Shown: piece after piece, positions 1 to 8,964 of the stretch
Numbering within the stretch: the stretch's first letter is position 1
How the letters are laid out: every line of letters starts with the position of its first letter
Source of the DNA: Chitinophagaceae bacterium
GTDB taxonomy: Bacteria > Bacteroidota > Bacteroidia > Chitinophagales > Chitinophagaceae
Length of the DNA stretch: 41,028 nt
NCBI GenBank assembly: GCA_947483415.1
Contig: CANKLV010000003.1
Coordinates: 1 to 41,028 of the forward strand
Reading direction: 5' to 3'
Made by a program: the position numbers and the translations under genes
The notes under the pieces: generated by a model
The model's input: only the letters and a program-made list of their open reading frames with translations
Told to the model about the DNA's origin: nothing
Databases searched by the model: none

Positions 1-260
1 CTTCTAACACCCAATCCAATTTCTTCAACACATATTTTAGCAACGGCAATGGGGTGTAAAATATAGGGTTCGCCGCTTTTTCGCCGCATGGTTTTATGTG
101 CATTAACCGCCATTTCAAATGCAGAGCGCACAAGCTCTTTATCTCCTGGTTTCATTTTTTGTTTTAAAACCTTCAATAAGCCTCTGTATTCTCTAAGAAT
201 CTCTTTTTTTTCTTCTTCTTCAGAAAGATGGTAGGTTGATATGTTTTCTGTATTTGGCAT
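1..260 (-). CDS. RelA/SpoT family (p)ppGpp synthetase/hydrolase, N-terminal part (truncated by window edge)
   Basis: Minus-strand translation from ATG at 260: MPNTENISTYHLSEEEEKKEILREYRGLLKVLKQKMKPGDKELVRSAFEMAVNAHKTMRRKSGEPYILHPIAVAKICVEEIGLGVR; AHKTMRRKSGEPYILHPIAVA is the RSH HD-domain signature. Not in the ORF track because it runs off the edge. Confidence 0.88.
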   Translation of the reverse strand, partial: MPNTENISTYHLSEEEEKKEILREYRGLLKVLKQKMKPGDKELVRSAFEMAVNAHKTMRRKSGEPYILHPIAVAKICVEEIGLGVR

Positions 261-324
261 GATGATGCACGAATTTACTTTAAAATCATGTAAAAGGAAA
301 GGTTAGAAAATTTAAGGTAAATAA

Positions 325-467
325 TTAAGTTTTTTCCAGTTTGTTCAATAAACGGTCCAATTCTTCATCCGTCCTCGAAAAGGCTCAGTAAACGCAAATG
401 GCAGAAAGCGCCTGCCCCCATATTGTTGACTTGAGGTCACAATTTGTAACCTCAAGATTTCCTGCTT
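325..467 (-). pseudogene. Remnant of an ORF6N-domain protein gene
   Basis: Minus strand 384-467 reads KQEILRLQIVTSSQQYGGRRFLPFAFTE, resembling the ORF6N-domain core (LRSQIVTSS..GGRR.LPFAFTEQG). A second fragment RTDEELDRLLNKLEKT* lies at 325-372 in a different frame; a stop (TAA) sits just upstream of KQE. Confidence 0.6.
430..456. repeat. 27-bp near-perfect palindrome CTTGAGGTCACAATTTGTAACCTCAAG
   Basis: 24 of 27 positions match the reverse complement; lies inside the ORF6N remnant (LRLQIVTSS). Confidence 0.7.
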
Positions 468-642
468 TTATCAAATGCCTTTTCCCAAATGAAGAAAAAT
501 GGCATTGGCATTGAACTTTTTGCCTGAGCCAAAAACACCAACATTTAAAATTACTTTCAAAATTAATGCTGTTTTTTAAAGAAAAGTCCTAAATTCGCCC
601 CCCGATTGCACTAATAATAACATATTGATTTTGCAATCTAAC

Positions 643-724
643 GCGGATGTGGCGAAATTGGCAGACGCACCAGACTTAGGATCTGGCGCCGCGAGGCATG
701 TAGGTTCGACCCCTATCATCCGCA
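643..724 (+). tRNA. tRNA-Leu (anticodon TAG)
   Basis: Acceptor GCGGATG/CATCCGC + discriminator A, anticodon stem-loop CCAGACTTAGGATCTGG, T-loop GGTTCGACCC, variable arm of a class II tRNA. No CCA encoded. Confidence 0.93.
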
Positions 725-830
725 CACATGAAGTTGATAAGTTGATTGTGTTATTGTTTTGTTCCATTACTTTAACCGTTTAACTTATCAACTTTAATTT
801 TTTATCTAAATCGCAAAAAAACGAATATCA

Positions 831-2195
831 ATGTCTACAGTTGAAAGAGTAAACGTCGGGTTATTAACCGATAAGCTAACCGTAAAAGTTTCTACAACGG
901 AATATTTACCAAACTTCGAAAAGAAATTAAAAGAATATAGCAAAACAGCCAACATCCCTGGATTTAGAAAAGGAATGGTGCCTGTAGGCATGATTAAGAA
1001 AATGTACGGACCATCTGTTTTTAACGAAGAAGTGCTAAGAGCTGTTGAATCTAAATTGTACACGTATTTGAACGAAGTGAAGCCAGATATTTTTGGTCAA
1101 CCATTGCCACTTCAAGCATTCAACAATATGGATGTAAACAATCCTCAAGATTATGATTTTTCATTTGAAATTGGATTGAAGCCAGCCTTTGAATTACTAG
1201 ATTTTTCTAAGGAATCATTAACCATCCATAATGTAGAAGTTAATGATGAAATGGTTTCGGAAGAAATAAACCGCATGCAAATTAAAGGCGGAAACATGAC
1301 TGAGCCAGAAGCAATCGACAATGAAGAAAATGTGTTGAATGTTTTGTTTACAGAATGCGATTCAAATGGAAATACAATTGAAGGTGGCATCAGCAAAGAA
1401 AATTCTGTTTTGCTAAAATATTTTACCCCAAAAATGCAAAAAGAATTGATGGGTAAAAAAATGGCAGATTGCGTTGTTTTTCAATTGAGTAAAACGTTTG
1501 AAGGAGATAAGCTTGACATGATGCTTCATGATTTAGGTTTAGACAAAAACGATAAAGAAGCAGCATCTAAATATTTCAAATTGGATATTGTAAAAATTGG
1601 CTTGGTTGAAAAACGCGAATTAAATGAAGATTTTTTCAATGAAGTTTATCCAGGAAAAGGAATTAATACTGAAGCTGAATTACGCGACACATTAAAAGCT
1701 GAAATTGAAAAGCATTGGCAAAGTCAATCAAAAAATCAACTTCACGATCAATTGTATCATTTGTTGTTGGAAAAAACCGCAATGGAATTTCCTGAGGCAT
1801 TTTTAAAAAGATGGGTACAAACAGGAGGCGAAAAACCTAAAACTGCAGAAGAAGCAGAAAAAGAATATCCAACATTTAGCAACCAATTGAAATGGACACT
1901 TATTAGCGATAAGTTAATTCAAGAAAACAAACTTGATGTAACTGATGAAGATTTAAGAACGCACATGAAAGAAGAAGTAATGCGTTATTTCGGACAAATG
2001 AATATGGGCGAAGACATGAGTTGGTTGGATAGCTACATCGACAGAATGATGAAGGATGAAAAGCAAATAGATGCTACTTATAGAAGATTAATCACAGAAA
2101 GATTATTTAGCTTCATGGAAGGTCAGGTAAAAACAAAATCTAAAAAAGTTACACCTGATGAATTGAATGCGATGCAACATAATCATCAGCATTAA
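831..2195 (+). CDS. tig: Trigger factor (ribosome-associated peptidyl-prolyl isomerase/chaperone)
   Basis: N-terminal ribosome-binding motif region IPGFRKGMVPVGMIKKMYG; overall trigger factor layout. Confidence 0.92.
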   Translation: MSTVERVNVGLLTDKLTVKVSTTEYLPNFEKKLKEYSKTANIPGFRKGMVPVGMIKKMYGPSVFNEEVLRAVESKLYTYLNEVKPDIFGQPLPLQAFNNMDVNNPQDYDFSFEIGLKPAFELLDFSKESLTIHNVEVNDEMVSEEINRMQIKGGNMTEPEAIDNEENVLNVLFTECDSNGNTIEGGISKENSVLLKYFTPKMQKELMGKKMADCVVFQLSKTFEGDKLDMMLHDLGLDKNDKEAASKYFKLDIVKIGLVEKRELNEDFFNEVYPGKGINTEAELRDTLKAEIEKHWQSQSKNQLHDQLYHLLLEKTAMEFPEAFLKRWVQTGGEKPKTAEEAEKEYPTFSNQLKWTLISDKLIQENKLDVTDEDLRTHMKEEVMRYFGQMNMGEDMSWLDSYIDRMMKDEKQIDATYRRLITERLFSFMEGQVKTKSKKVTPDELNAMQHNHQH

Positions 2196-2220
2196 TTTTC
2201 TTAAAATATATTTTATAATT

Positions 2221-2250
2221 AAGAGCTCGTTTTATAATGGGCTCTTTTTT
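2221..2250 (+). terminator. Rho-independent terminator after tig
   Basis: AAGAGC-(14 nt)-GCTCTT followed by a T-run. Confidence 0.75.
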
Positions 2251-2407
2251 ATTGTGGGATGTTGGATTGTGAATTTGATTTTGTTCCAGATAGTGATTAG
2301 GTAATAACAAATAAGTAACAAGAAATAAGGAAGTGGAGTTTGTTGCAAAAAATATCATCGGTTACAAACCGGCGCCAATAAAAAACTATTAAAACCTCAT
2401 CTCCTTT

Positions 2408-2432
2408 GATGATTGGTGAAAACACCAACATC
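2408..2432. repeat. REP-like imperfect hairpin GATG(A)TTGGTG-AAAA-CACCAACATC
   Basis: 10-bp stem with one bulged A and AAAA loop in the tig/rng convergent intergenic region. Confidence 0.55.
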
Positions 2433-2499
2433 GGCAGACGAAAATCTCTAACCTTTTGAACGCATTGAACTTATTAAACCTTTTGAACATCATAAACCT

Positions 2500-4047
2500 C
2501 TAAATTTTTATCTCCTCCTCATTTGCGTCAAAAAAGGTAAATTCCGTAAGATGGTAAGTACTTTTTGAAATGATTTTTATGTTCTGTTTGTATTTCCAAA
2601 TCCACTTTAATCTTCTGGAAACAAAACCACTGGTAAGATATGAGTACATAATAGGATGTACGGCGATGGTTAAACCTTTATGCTTTTGCGTAATTAAATA
2701 ATTTAAATTTTTTGCAATCTCGTCTTCAAAAATCAAGGTAGAAGAAATAGTGCCAGATCCATTGCAACTTGGACAAACCTCACTGGTATTGATGTTCATC
2801 TCCGGTTTCATACGCTGCCTGGTGATTTGCATCAACCCAAATTTCGAAATGGGTAGAACGGCGTGTTTGGCTCTATCGTTTCTCATCAACTCTTCCATTG
2901 AATCGGCCAAACGTTTTTTGTTTTCCATCAGCTTCATGTCGATAAAATCAACAACGATAATTCCACCCAAATCGCGCAACCTTAACTGACGTGCAATTTC
3001 TTCAGCAGCTTCAAGATTGGTTTCCAAAGCATTTTGTTCTTGATTATTGCTTACACTTTTATAGCCACTATTTACATCTATAACGTGAAGCGCTTCGGTA
3101 TGTTCGATGATTAGATAAGCACCACTCGGTAAGTTTACCGTTTTACCAAACGAAGCTTTTACTTGTTTGGTAACGCCGTAGGTGTCAAAAATGGCATTCT
3201 CATTTGTATTCAGCGAAATGATATCAAGTTTATCGGGAGCTATTCTTTGTAGATATGTTTTCGTTTCAGCATATAAGGCTTTATCGTTTACTACAATTTT
3301 GTTGAAATCTGCGCTAAGCAAATCCCTTAAAATGCTATTTGTTTTTCCTTGTTCACTTAAAATTCTTGATGGGGGTACAGCTTGACTTAGATTATTTTGA
3401 ATGGTTTTCCAAGTGTTTTCTAAGCTAAGTAAATCTTCATGAAGTTCGGCAGTGCTTTTGCCTTCAGCAGCAGTACGCACAATAACACCAATGTTTTTTG
3501 GCTTTACCGCTTCGATAATTTTTTGCAAACGCTTCCTTTCATCTGAAGAATGTATTTTTCTTGAGATGGCAACAATATCATTGAAAGGCGTAACTACAAC
3601 AAATCTTCCTGGGAGAGAAATTTCACAAGTTAGTCGGGGTCCTTTTGCAGCAATGGGTTCTTTCAAAATTTGAACAAGCACATTGGGCTTTCCGGTGAGT
3701 ACTTCGTTTATTTTTCCTGTTTTGAGAATTTCTGGTTCTACTTTAAACTTCGAAAAATCAATTGGTTCACCTTTTTTTTGATTCGTACAAATGTTCGTAA
3801 ACTTTAATATAGAGCGAACATAAGGACTAAGGTCAGTATAATGAAGAAAAGCGTCTTTTTCAAAGCCTACATCAATAAAAGCTGCATTCAATCCCGGGAT
3901 AAGTTTTTTTACTTTTCCAATATAAATGTCTCCAACCGCAAAGTTGGCATCTGCATTTTCACTGTGTAACTCTACTAATTTCTTATTTTCCAGCAAGGCA
4001 ATTTCAACACCTTGTGGAATAACGTTAATGATTAATTCCTTGGTCAA
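2500..4047 (-). CDS. rng: Ribonuclease E/G family protein
   Basis: S1-like N-terminus (GDIYIGKVKKLIPGLNAAFIDVGFEKDAFLHYTDL), DFIDMK catalytic motif, Zn-link CPSCNGSG. Confidence 0.92.
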   Translation of the reverse strand: MTKELIINVIPQGVEIALLENKKLVELHSENADANFAVGDIYIGKVKKLIPGLNAAFIDVGFEKDAFLHYTDLSPYVRSILKFTNICTNQKKGEPIDFSKFKVEPEILKTGKINEVLTGKPNVLVQILKEPIAAKGPRLTCEISLPGRFVVVTPFNDIVAISRKIHSSDERKRLQKIIEAVKPKNIGVIVRTAAEGKSTAELHEDLLSLENTWKTIQNNLSQAVPPSRILSEQGKTNSILRDLLSADFNKIVVNDKALYAETKTYLQRIAPDKLDIISLNTNENAIFDTYGVTKQVKASFGKTVNLPSGAYLIIEHTEALHVIDVNSGYKSVSNNQEQNALETNLEAAEEIARQLRLRDLGGIIVVDFIDMKLMENKKRLADSMEELMRNDRAKHAVLPISKFGLMQITRQRMKPEMNINTSEVCPSCNGSGTISSTLIFEDEIAKNLNYLITQKHKGLTIAVHPIMYSYLTSGFVSRRLKWIWKYKQNIKIISKSTYHLTEFTFFDANEEEIKI

Positions 4048-4155
4048 AATTTTTTAATTTATGACAACCATGCATAACGGTATGAAAAAACAATTAACAC
4101 AAAATTTCATGTTAATGTAATAAAGTAGGTAGGTAATTCACACACCTAAACAAAG

Positions 4156-4201
4156 AAAAAAATCAATTGCATACAAGCACAATATAGTGATTGTATGCAA
4201 T
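4156..4201 (-). terminator. Strong hairpin + T-run terminator (minus strand), between the 29-aa ORF and rng
   Basis: ATTGCATACAA (4166-4176) / TTGTATGCAAT (4191-4201), inner CAC/GTG; followed on the minus strand by TGATTTTTTT. Confidence 0.7.
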
Positions 4202-4235
4202 ACACAATTAGTCAAACTAAATATGATGTTTGAAA

Positions 4236-4325
4236 TTATTTCTTCTTATGACGATTTTTTCTTAAACGTTTTTTACGCTTATGAGTAGCGATTTTATGAC
4301 GTTTTCTTTTTTTACCACAAGGCAT
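4236..4325 (-). CDS. 29-aa highly basic AURKAIP1/COX24-domain-like (putative ribosomal) small protein
   Basis: ORF MPCGKKRKRHKIATHKRKKRLRKNRHKKK*; resembles small Bacteroidota proteins annotated as AURKAIP1/COX24 domain-containing. Below the ORF-track size cutoff. Confidence 0.82.
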   Translation of the reverse strand: MPCGKKRKRHKIATHKRKKRLRKNRHKKK

Positions 4326-4369
4326 AACCGAGTCTTTTTTGTTTAAAAATATTATTTACAACGTTTGCT

Positions 4370-5221
4370 TTACTTTGTTTCAAGCAATTTAATTCTATTA
4401 TCTACTTCTTTTGAGTATTCAGGGTTATTGGCTAAACGCTTACTTACATTATACCATTTGATTGCATCTGCTTTATTTCCTTGAGCTGCATAAGTATCGG
4501 CTAAAAAAGCAATAGCTTCCAGATTATCAGGCTGTGCAATGATAACTTTTGTAAGTCTTGGTATGGCTTTATCGTACTGACCTGAAACATAACCTCCAAT
4601 ACCCAGCACCAATTGCGCTTTCATATTGGTTGAATCTCGTCTAACTACGCCTAACAATTCCAAAATTCCTTTCATGGTTTGTTGCGGATCCCCATTTCTT
4701 CCTTTTCCAAATACATAAGAACTACCCAATCCAATTTTTAAATCATCATTATTCGGATTTAATTTTATGGCCTCTTGAAAAAGTTGAATCGCTTCGTCTG
4801 ATTCCCAGGCCAACATTGCTTCATCATGTTCATCCCGAAGCAAGATTAAAAATTGTTGGGCAGCGAAGGTGAGGTTTTTTTCTGAATTATCCAACTTTGC
4901 GGCCTCACTAATATAAAAAGCATACAATTTAAAATTTTGAGCCGTGTCTTTCCAGAATTTTGCTGCAGTTTTAAACCCAATTATTTTTTGAGATTTATCT
5001 GCTGTTTGCAGGTATGAATTTTCTATTTCGGCAATACTTTTAGACAGTTGGGGAGATAATTTCTGCTTTTCTTGCAGAATAAATTGTTGAACATCAAATT
5101 GTTTTGAAGCTTCAGGTTTTAATTGTTGAGTAGGCTTATTTTCGGTAGTGGTTTTTCCAAAATAAAATAAAATCAAAACGAATGCGAACCCAATTGCAGC
5201 GATTAAATATTGTTTTTTCAA
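4370..5221 (-). CDS. Tetratricopeptide repeat protein, N-terminal membrane anchor
   Basis: N-terminal TM (YLIAAIGFAFVLILFYFG) and TPR-like repeats (AIKLNPNNDDLKIGLGSSYVFG, AQPDNLEAIAFLADTYAAQGNKADAIKWY). Confidence 0.8.
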   Translation of the reverse strand: MKKQYLIAAIGFAFVLILFYFGKTTTENKPTQQLKPEASKQFDVQQFILQEKQKLSPQLSKSIAEIENSYLQTADKSQKIIGFKTAAKFWKDTAQNFKLYAFYISEAAKLDNSEKNLTFAAQQFLILLRDEHDEAMLAWESDEAIQLFQEAIKLNPNNDDLKIGLGSSYVFGKGRNGDPQQTMKGILELLGVVRRDSTNMKAQLVLGIGGYVSGQYDKAIPRLTKVIIAQPDNLEAIAFLADTYAAQGNKADAIKWYNVSKRLANNPEYSKEVDNRIKLLETK

Positions 5222-5261
5222 AGTAAAACCGCGGATTTAAAATGCGGAGGGCAAATGTACA

Positions 5262-5585
5262 TTAATCTTCATTATCATCCTTTACTTTTGGCGCTTCTTT
5301 AATATTGGGTGAGGATTTTACTTCATGCATAAATTCTTTTGCCGGCTTAAATGCAGGAATAAAATGCGCTGGAATATGCACAGAAACATTTTTCTTGATG
5401 TTGCGCCCAACTTTAGCCGCACGTTTTTTTATTATAAAACTTCCAAATCCCCGGATGTAGATGTTTTCGCCATGCGACAATGAGTTTTTTACTTCTCTCA
5501 ACATCGTTTCAATCGTTACAAGTACATCCACTTTTGGAATGCCTGTTTTCTCGGAAATAACGTGTATTAAATCAGCTTTTCTCAT
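5262..5585 (-). CDS. HU/IHF family DNA-binding protein
   Basis: MRKADLIHVISEKTGIPKVDVLVTIETML...GENIYIRGFGSFIIKKRAAKVGRNIKK...HIPAHFIPAFKPAKE. Confidence 0.92.
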   Translation of the reverse strand: MRKADLIHVISEKTGIPKVDVLVTIETMLREVKNSLSHGENIYIRGFGSFIIKKRAAKVGRNIKKNVSVHIPAHFIPAFKPAKEFMHEVKSSPNIKEAPKVKDDNED

Positions 5586-5679
5586 ATCAAATTTTTTTTA
5601 TTAGTAAATTAAAAAATATTTCTCGAAAAACAAAATAATCTAGTGAATATCAATTTATTTATAACAAATTTACATTCAA

Positions 5680-6765
5680 ATGGATGTGAGAGAAAAATCT
5701 GTACAGTTATTTTTTGTGTCAACTTTGATGTATTGGAATCAAAACCAAAACAATCGATCAATGCCTTGGAAGGGAATTAAGGATCCCTATAAAATATGGC
5801 TAAGTGAAATCATTTTACAGCAAACTAGGGTAGAGCAAGGTTTGGCGTACTACAATAATTTTGTAAAAAAATATCCAACTATCAATGACTTAGCCAATGC
5901 AAATGAAAATGAGGTATTTAAAAATTGGGAAGGTTTAGGATATTACAGCAGATGTAAAAATCTTATTGCAACGGCTAAGTTTATCTCCAATGAAAAATCC
6001 GGTGTTTTCCCAAATACGTACGAAGAGATTTTGAATTTAAAAGGAGTTGGTCCATACACCGCTGCAGCCATTTCTTCTTTTGCGTTTAACCTGCCTCATG
6101 CTGTGGTTGATGGCAATGTAATGCGCATACTTACTCGATTTTTTGGTATTGATACGCCAATTGATTCTACCGAAGGAAGGTATTTGCTTAATGAACTTGC
6201 ACAAAATTTGTTAGACAAAAGAAAAGCTAACATATATAATCAGGCCATTATGGATTTTGGCGCTACCGTATGTAAGCCCAAGCAACCCAACTGCAAAACT
6301 TGTAACTTTTCTGAAAATTGCTATTCCTTTAATTACTCAACTCCAGAAGCTTTCCCCAAAAAATCTAAAGCAAAAGCCAAAACAAATCGATGGTTTATAT
6401 ATTTTGTACCAGTTTACAAAAACAAAGTCTTAGTAGGTAAAAGACAGCAAAAAGATATTTGGCAAAACCTCTTTGAATTTCCAAAAATTGAACTTAACGA
6501 ATTTCCTACTTTAGACCTTTTGTATAATTCACAAAACATTGATTTGATTAAAAAAATGAATTTAATTATTTCAGAAATTCCACCATTTCAGGTCCAATTA
6601 CTCACGCACCTTAAGATTCATGCTTGCTTCATTGATGTTAATTTGAATAAAAAAATCCAATTTAAGCATTTTGAATACGTAAGTCCGGAATCTTTAAAAA
6701 GTTTGCCTTTTCCCAAAATAATTGCTTCATTTATCCAATCGAATAATTTTCAAAAATCGAGTTGA
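5680..6765 (+). CDS. mutY: A/G-specific adenine glycosylase
   Basis: LSEIILQQTRVEQG, HhH LKGVGPYTAAAISSFAF, VVDGNVMRIL, FeS cluster C-X6-C-X2-C-X5-C (CKPKQPNCKTCNFSENC), C-terminal NUDIX-like region. Confidence 0.93.
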   Translation: MDVREKSVQLFFVSTLMYWNQNQNNRSMPWKGIKDPYKIWLSEIILQQTRVEQGLAYYNNFVKKYPTINDLANANENEVFKNWEGLGYYSRCKNLIATAKFISNEKSGVFPNTYEEILNLKGVGPYTAAAISSFAFNLPHAVVDGNVMRILTRFFGIDTPIDSTEGRYLLNELAQNLLDKRKANIYNQAIMDFGATVCKPKQPNCKTCNFSENCYSFNYSTPEAFPKKSKAKAKTNRWFIYFVPVYKNKVLVGKRQQKDIWQNLFEFPKIELNEFPTLDLLYNSQNIDLIKKMNLIISEIPPFQVQLLTHLKIHACFIDVNLNKKIQFKHFEYVSPESLKSLPFPKIIASFIQSNNFQKSS

Positions 6766-6828
6766 ATTTATTTTTATGATGTATCTTTAATCAATAGCCA
6801 AAGCTTTTTTTAATAAAAAAAAGCACCT

Positions 6829-8223
6829 TTGCAAAAACAAAATTGCCTTTTTAAAGCAATTTATTTTTTAATTAAAAAAATCATTTTGGATTATTTGTCT
6901 GTTTTAAATGTATTGTTTGTTTGTTTTTTAAGCATTTCGCAAACAGCAACAACAATTTTACTTATAACGGTATTGATTTTATTTCTTCTATCTTTTATTA
7001 TTTCGGGCAGTGAAGTCGCCTTTTTTTCATTATCCAACAAAGACATAAATATTTTAAAGAAACGTAAAAATCCATCATTTAGAAGGGTGGTTCAATTGTT
7101 GGAAAATCCCAAAACACTTTCTGCAACAATGCTTATAGCCAATAGTTTTGTGAATATTGGCATTATCATTATTTCAAATTTATTACTCGATAATTGGATT
7201 CAAACCCTTGCTTTAACTTGGATAGCTGGGTTTCTTTTAAAAGTAGGGTTAGTTAGTGTTTCATTACTTTTATTTGCGGTTATCCTTCCAAAAATTTGGG
7301 CAACACATCATAAGCTTTGGTTTGCAACAAGTTTTTCTTTAATCGTTGAGATTTTAGATAGTTTGTTTTTTAGAATCAGCAAAAAATTTATTTTGTATAG
7401 CGACAATATAGAAAATAAAATATCTCCAGAAAAAAAGAAAGGTCGCAATCAAAGTAACTTGGACAATGCAATAGATTTGTTGCCCGAAAATGAAGCTTCG
7501 ATAGAAGAAAAACAAATCTTAAAAGGCATCAGAAAATTTGGAGATACGATAGTAAAACAAGTGATGCGTACACGACTAGACGTTAGTGGCATTGAATCTA
7601 AATTGACACTTTTAGAAATTATAAAACTGTCAGAGGATCTACATTACTCTAGACTTCCAGTTTATAAAGGAAATTTGGATGAAATCATCGGTGTATTACA
7701 CATCAAAGATTTGTTGCCGTTCTTGAATGAAGAAATCAATTTTGATTGGCATCCATTAATTAGAAATCCATTTTTTGTACATGAGCAAAAATTGATTGAA
7801 GATTTGCTACAAGAGTTTAGAGCGAAGCGTACACATTTTGCAATTGTAGTAGATGAATTTGGCGGTACTTCTGGCATTATAACCCTTGAAGATATTTTGG
7901 AAGAAATCATAGGAGAAATAAAAGATGAGTTCGACGATGAGGAAAGTATCAACAAAAAAATAGATGACTTTACTTTTATTCTTGAAGGCAAAACGATGAT
8001 TAATGATGTTTGTAAAATACTTAATCTTTCTTTAGATACTTTTGACGATGTGCGTGGTGAGAGCGATTCCTTAGCAGGCTTGATTCTTGAAATTGCTGGA
8101 GCATTTCCACAAATTGATGAACCATTGGTATTTAAATCTTTTACTTTTTATGCTATGGAGATTAATAAAAACAGAATTGATAAAATAAAGATTGTTATTT
8201 TAAATAATCAATCTGCTCAATAA
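6829..8223 (+). CDS. gldE: Gliding motility-associated protein GldE (CNNM/hemolysin-like, CBS domain pair)
   Basis: DUF21-like TM domain (IISGSEVAFFSLSNKDI), CBS region, GGTSGIITLEDILEEIIGEIKDEFD; directly followed by gldD. The true start is probably downstream of 6829 (e.g. TTG at 6886), because 6829 overlaps a CACCTTTG promoter-like element. Confidence 0.85.
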   Translation: MQKQNCLFKAIYFLIKKIILDYLSVLNVLFVCFLSISQTATTILLITVLILFLLSFIISGSEVAFFSLSNKDINILKKRKNPSFRRVVQLLENPKTLSATMLIANSFVNIGIIIISNLLLDNWIQTLALTWIAGFLLKVGLVSVSLLLFAVILPKIWATHHKLWFATSFSLIVEILDSLFFRISKKFILYSDNIENKISPEKKKGRNQSNLDNAIDLLPENEASIEEKQILKGIRKFGDTIVKQVMRTRLDVSGIESKLTLLEIIKLSEDLHYSRLPVYKGNLDEIIGVLHIKDLLPFLNEEINFDWHPLIRNPFFVHEQKLIEDLLQEFRAKRTHFAIVVDEFGGTSGIITLEDILEEIIGEIKDEFDDEESINKKIDDFTFILEGKTMINDVCKILNLSLDTFDDVRGESDSLAGLILEIAGAFPQIDEPLVFKSFTFYAMEINKNRIDKIKIVILNNQSAQ

Positions 8224-8232
8224 AAAAATTAT

Positions 8233-8916
8233 ATGATTTACAAACGTACCCTAATTTGTTTTTTGACCATATTCGTCTTTATAATTGCTTGCAACTCAGA
8301 TTACACTTCAAAAAAGAAAGGATATTTCGACATTTCACTTCCTAATCATATCTATCAAGCTTTTGAAAGAGCAGATTTTCCTTACGATTTTGAATACCCA
8401 ACTTATGGTAAAATTGCTCAAGACAGTACATATTTTGATGTTAATCCAGAAAATAAATATTGGATAAATGTAGAATTCCCTGATTACAATGCGCGTTTGT
8501 TTTTAAGCTACAAAAAAATTGGCGGTAAAGCATTGTATAAATTAAAGCAAGCAGACGGTACATACAAAGACTCAATGGGTATTAATCAATTTCAATTGTT
8601 GATAAATGATGCGTTTAATTTAACCAACAAAAACGATGTAATTGCCAGTTCAATTATGGATAGCGCAATGGTTACGCCAAATAATATCAATGGGGTGTTT
8701 TTTACAGTCGGTGGAAATGCAGCTACTGCGCATCAGTTTTTCTTAACGGATACAACTTCAAACTTTATTCGTGGCGCTTTGTATTTTGATGCCAGCCCCA
8801 ATGCCGATTCAATAAAACCTGTTCAACAATTTTTGCGAAAAGACATAGAACATCTCATCAATACTTTTAAATGGAAAAATGGCAATAACAATACAATTAC
8901 TGGTAAAAAAATATAG
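8233..8916 (+). CDS. gldD: Gliding motility lipoprotein GldD
   Basis: Lipobox ..IIACNS, GYFDISLPNHIYQAFE..DFPYDFEYPTYGKI, location after gldE. Confidence 0.85.
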   Translation: MIYKRTLICFLTIFVFIIACNSDYTSKKKGYFDISLPNHIYQAFERADFPYDFEYPTYGKIAQDSTYFDVNPENKYWINVEFPDYNARLFLSYKKIGGKALYKLKQADGTYKDSMGINQFQLLINDAFNLTNKNDVIASSIMDSAMVTPNNINGVFFTVGGNAATAHQFFLTDTTSNFIRGALYFDASPNADSIKPVQQFLRKDIEHLINTFKWKNGNNNTITGKKI

Positions 8917-8964
8917 CCCAATAAACTTTACTTTCTATTCCTTATTCCAACGTATTTTTGCACC

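Noticed and set aside
576-767. 63-aa minus-strand ORF over the tRNA-Leu
   Set aside because: Antisense to a clear tRNA gene; coding is not credible.
7662-7991. 109-aa minus-strand Ser-rich ORF within gldE
   Set aside because: Antisense artefact of the coding strand's codon usage.
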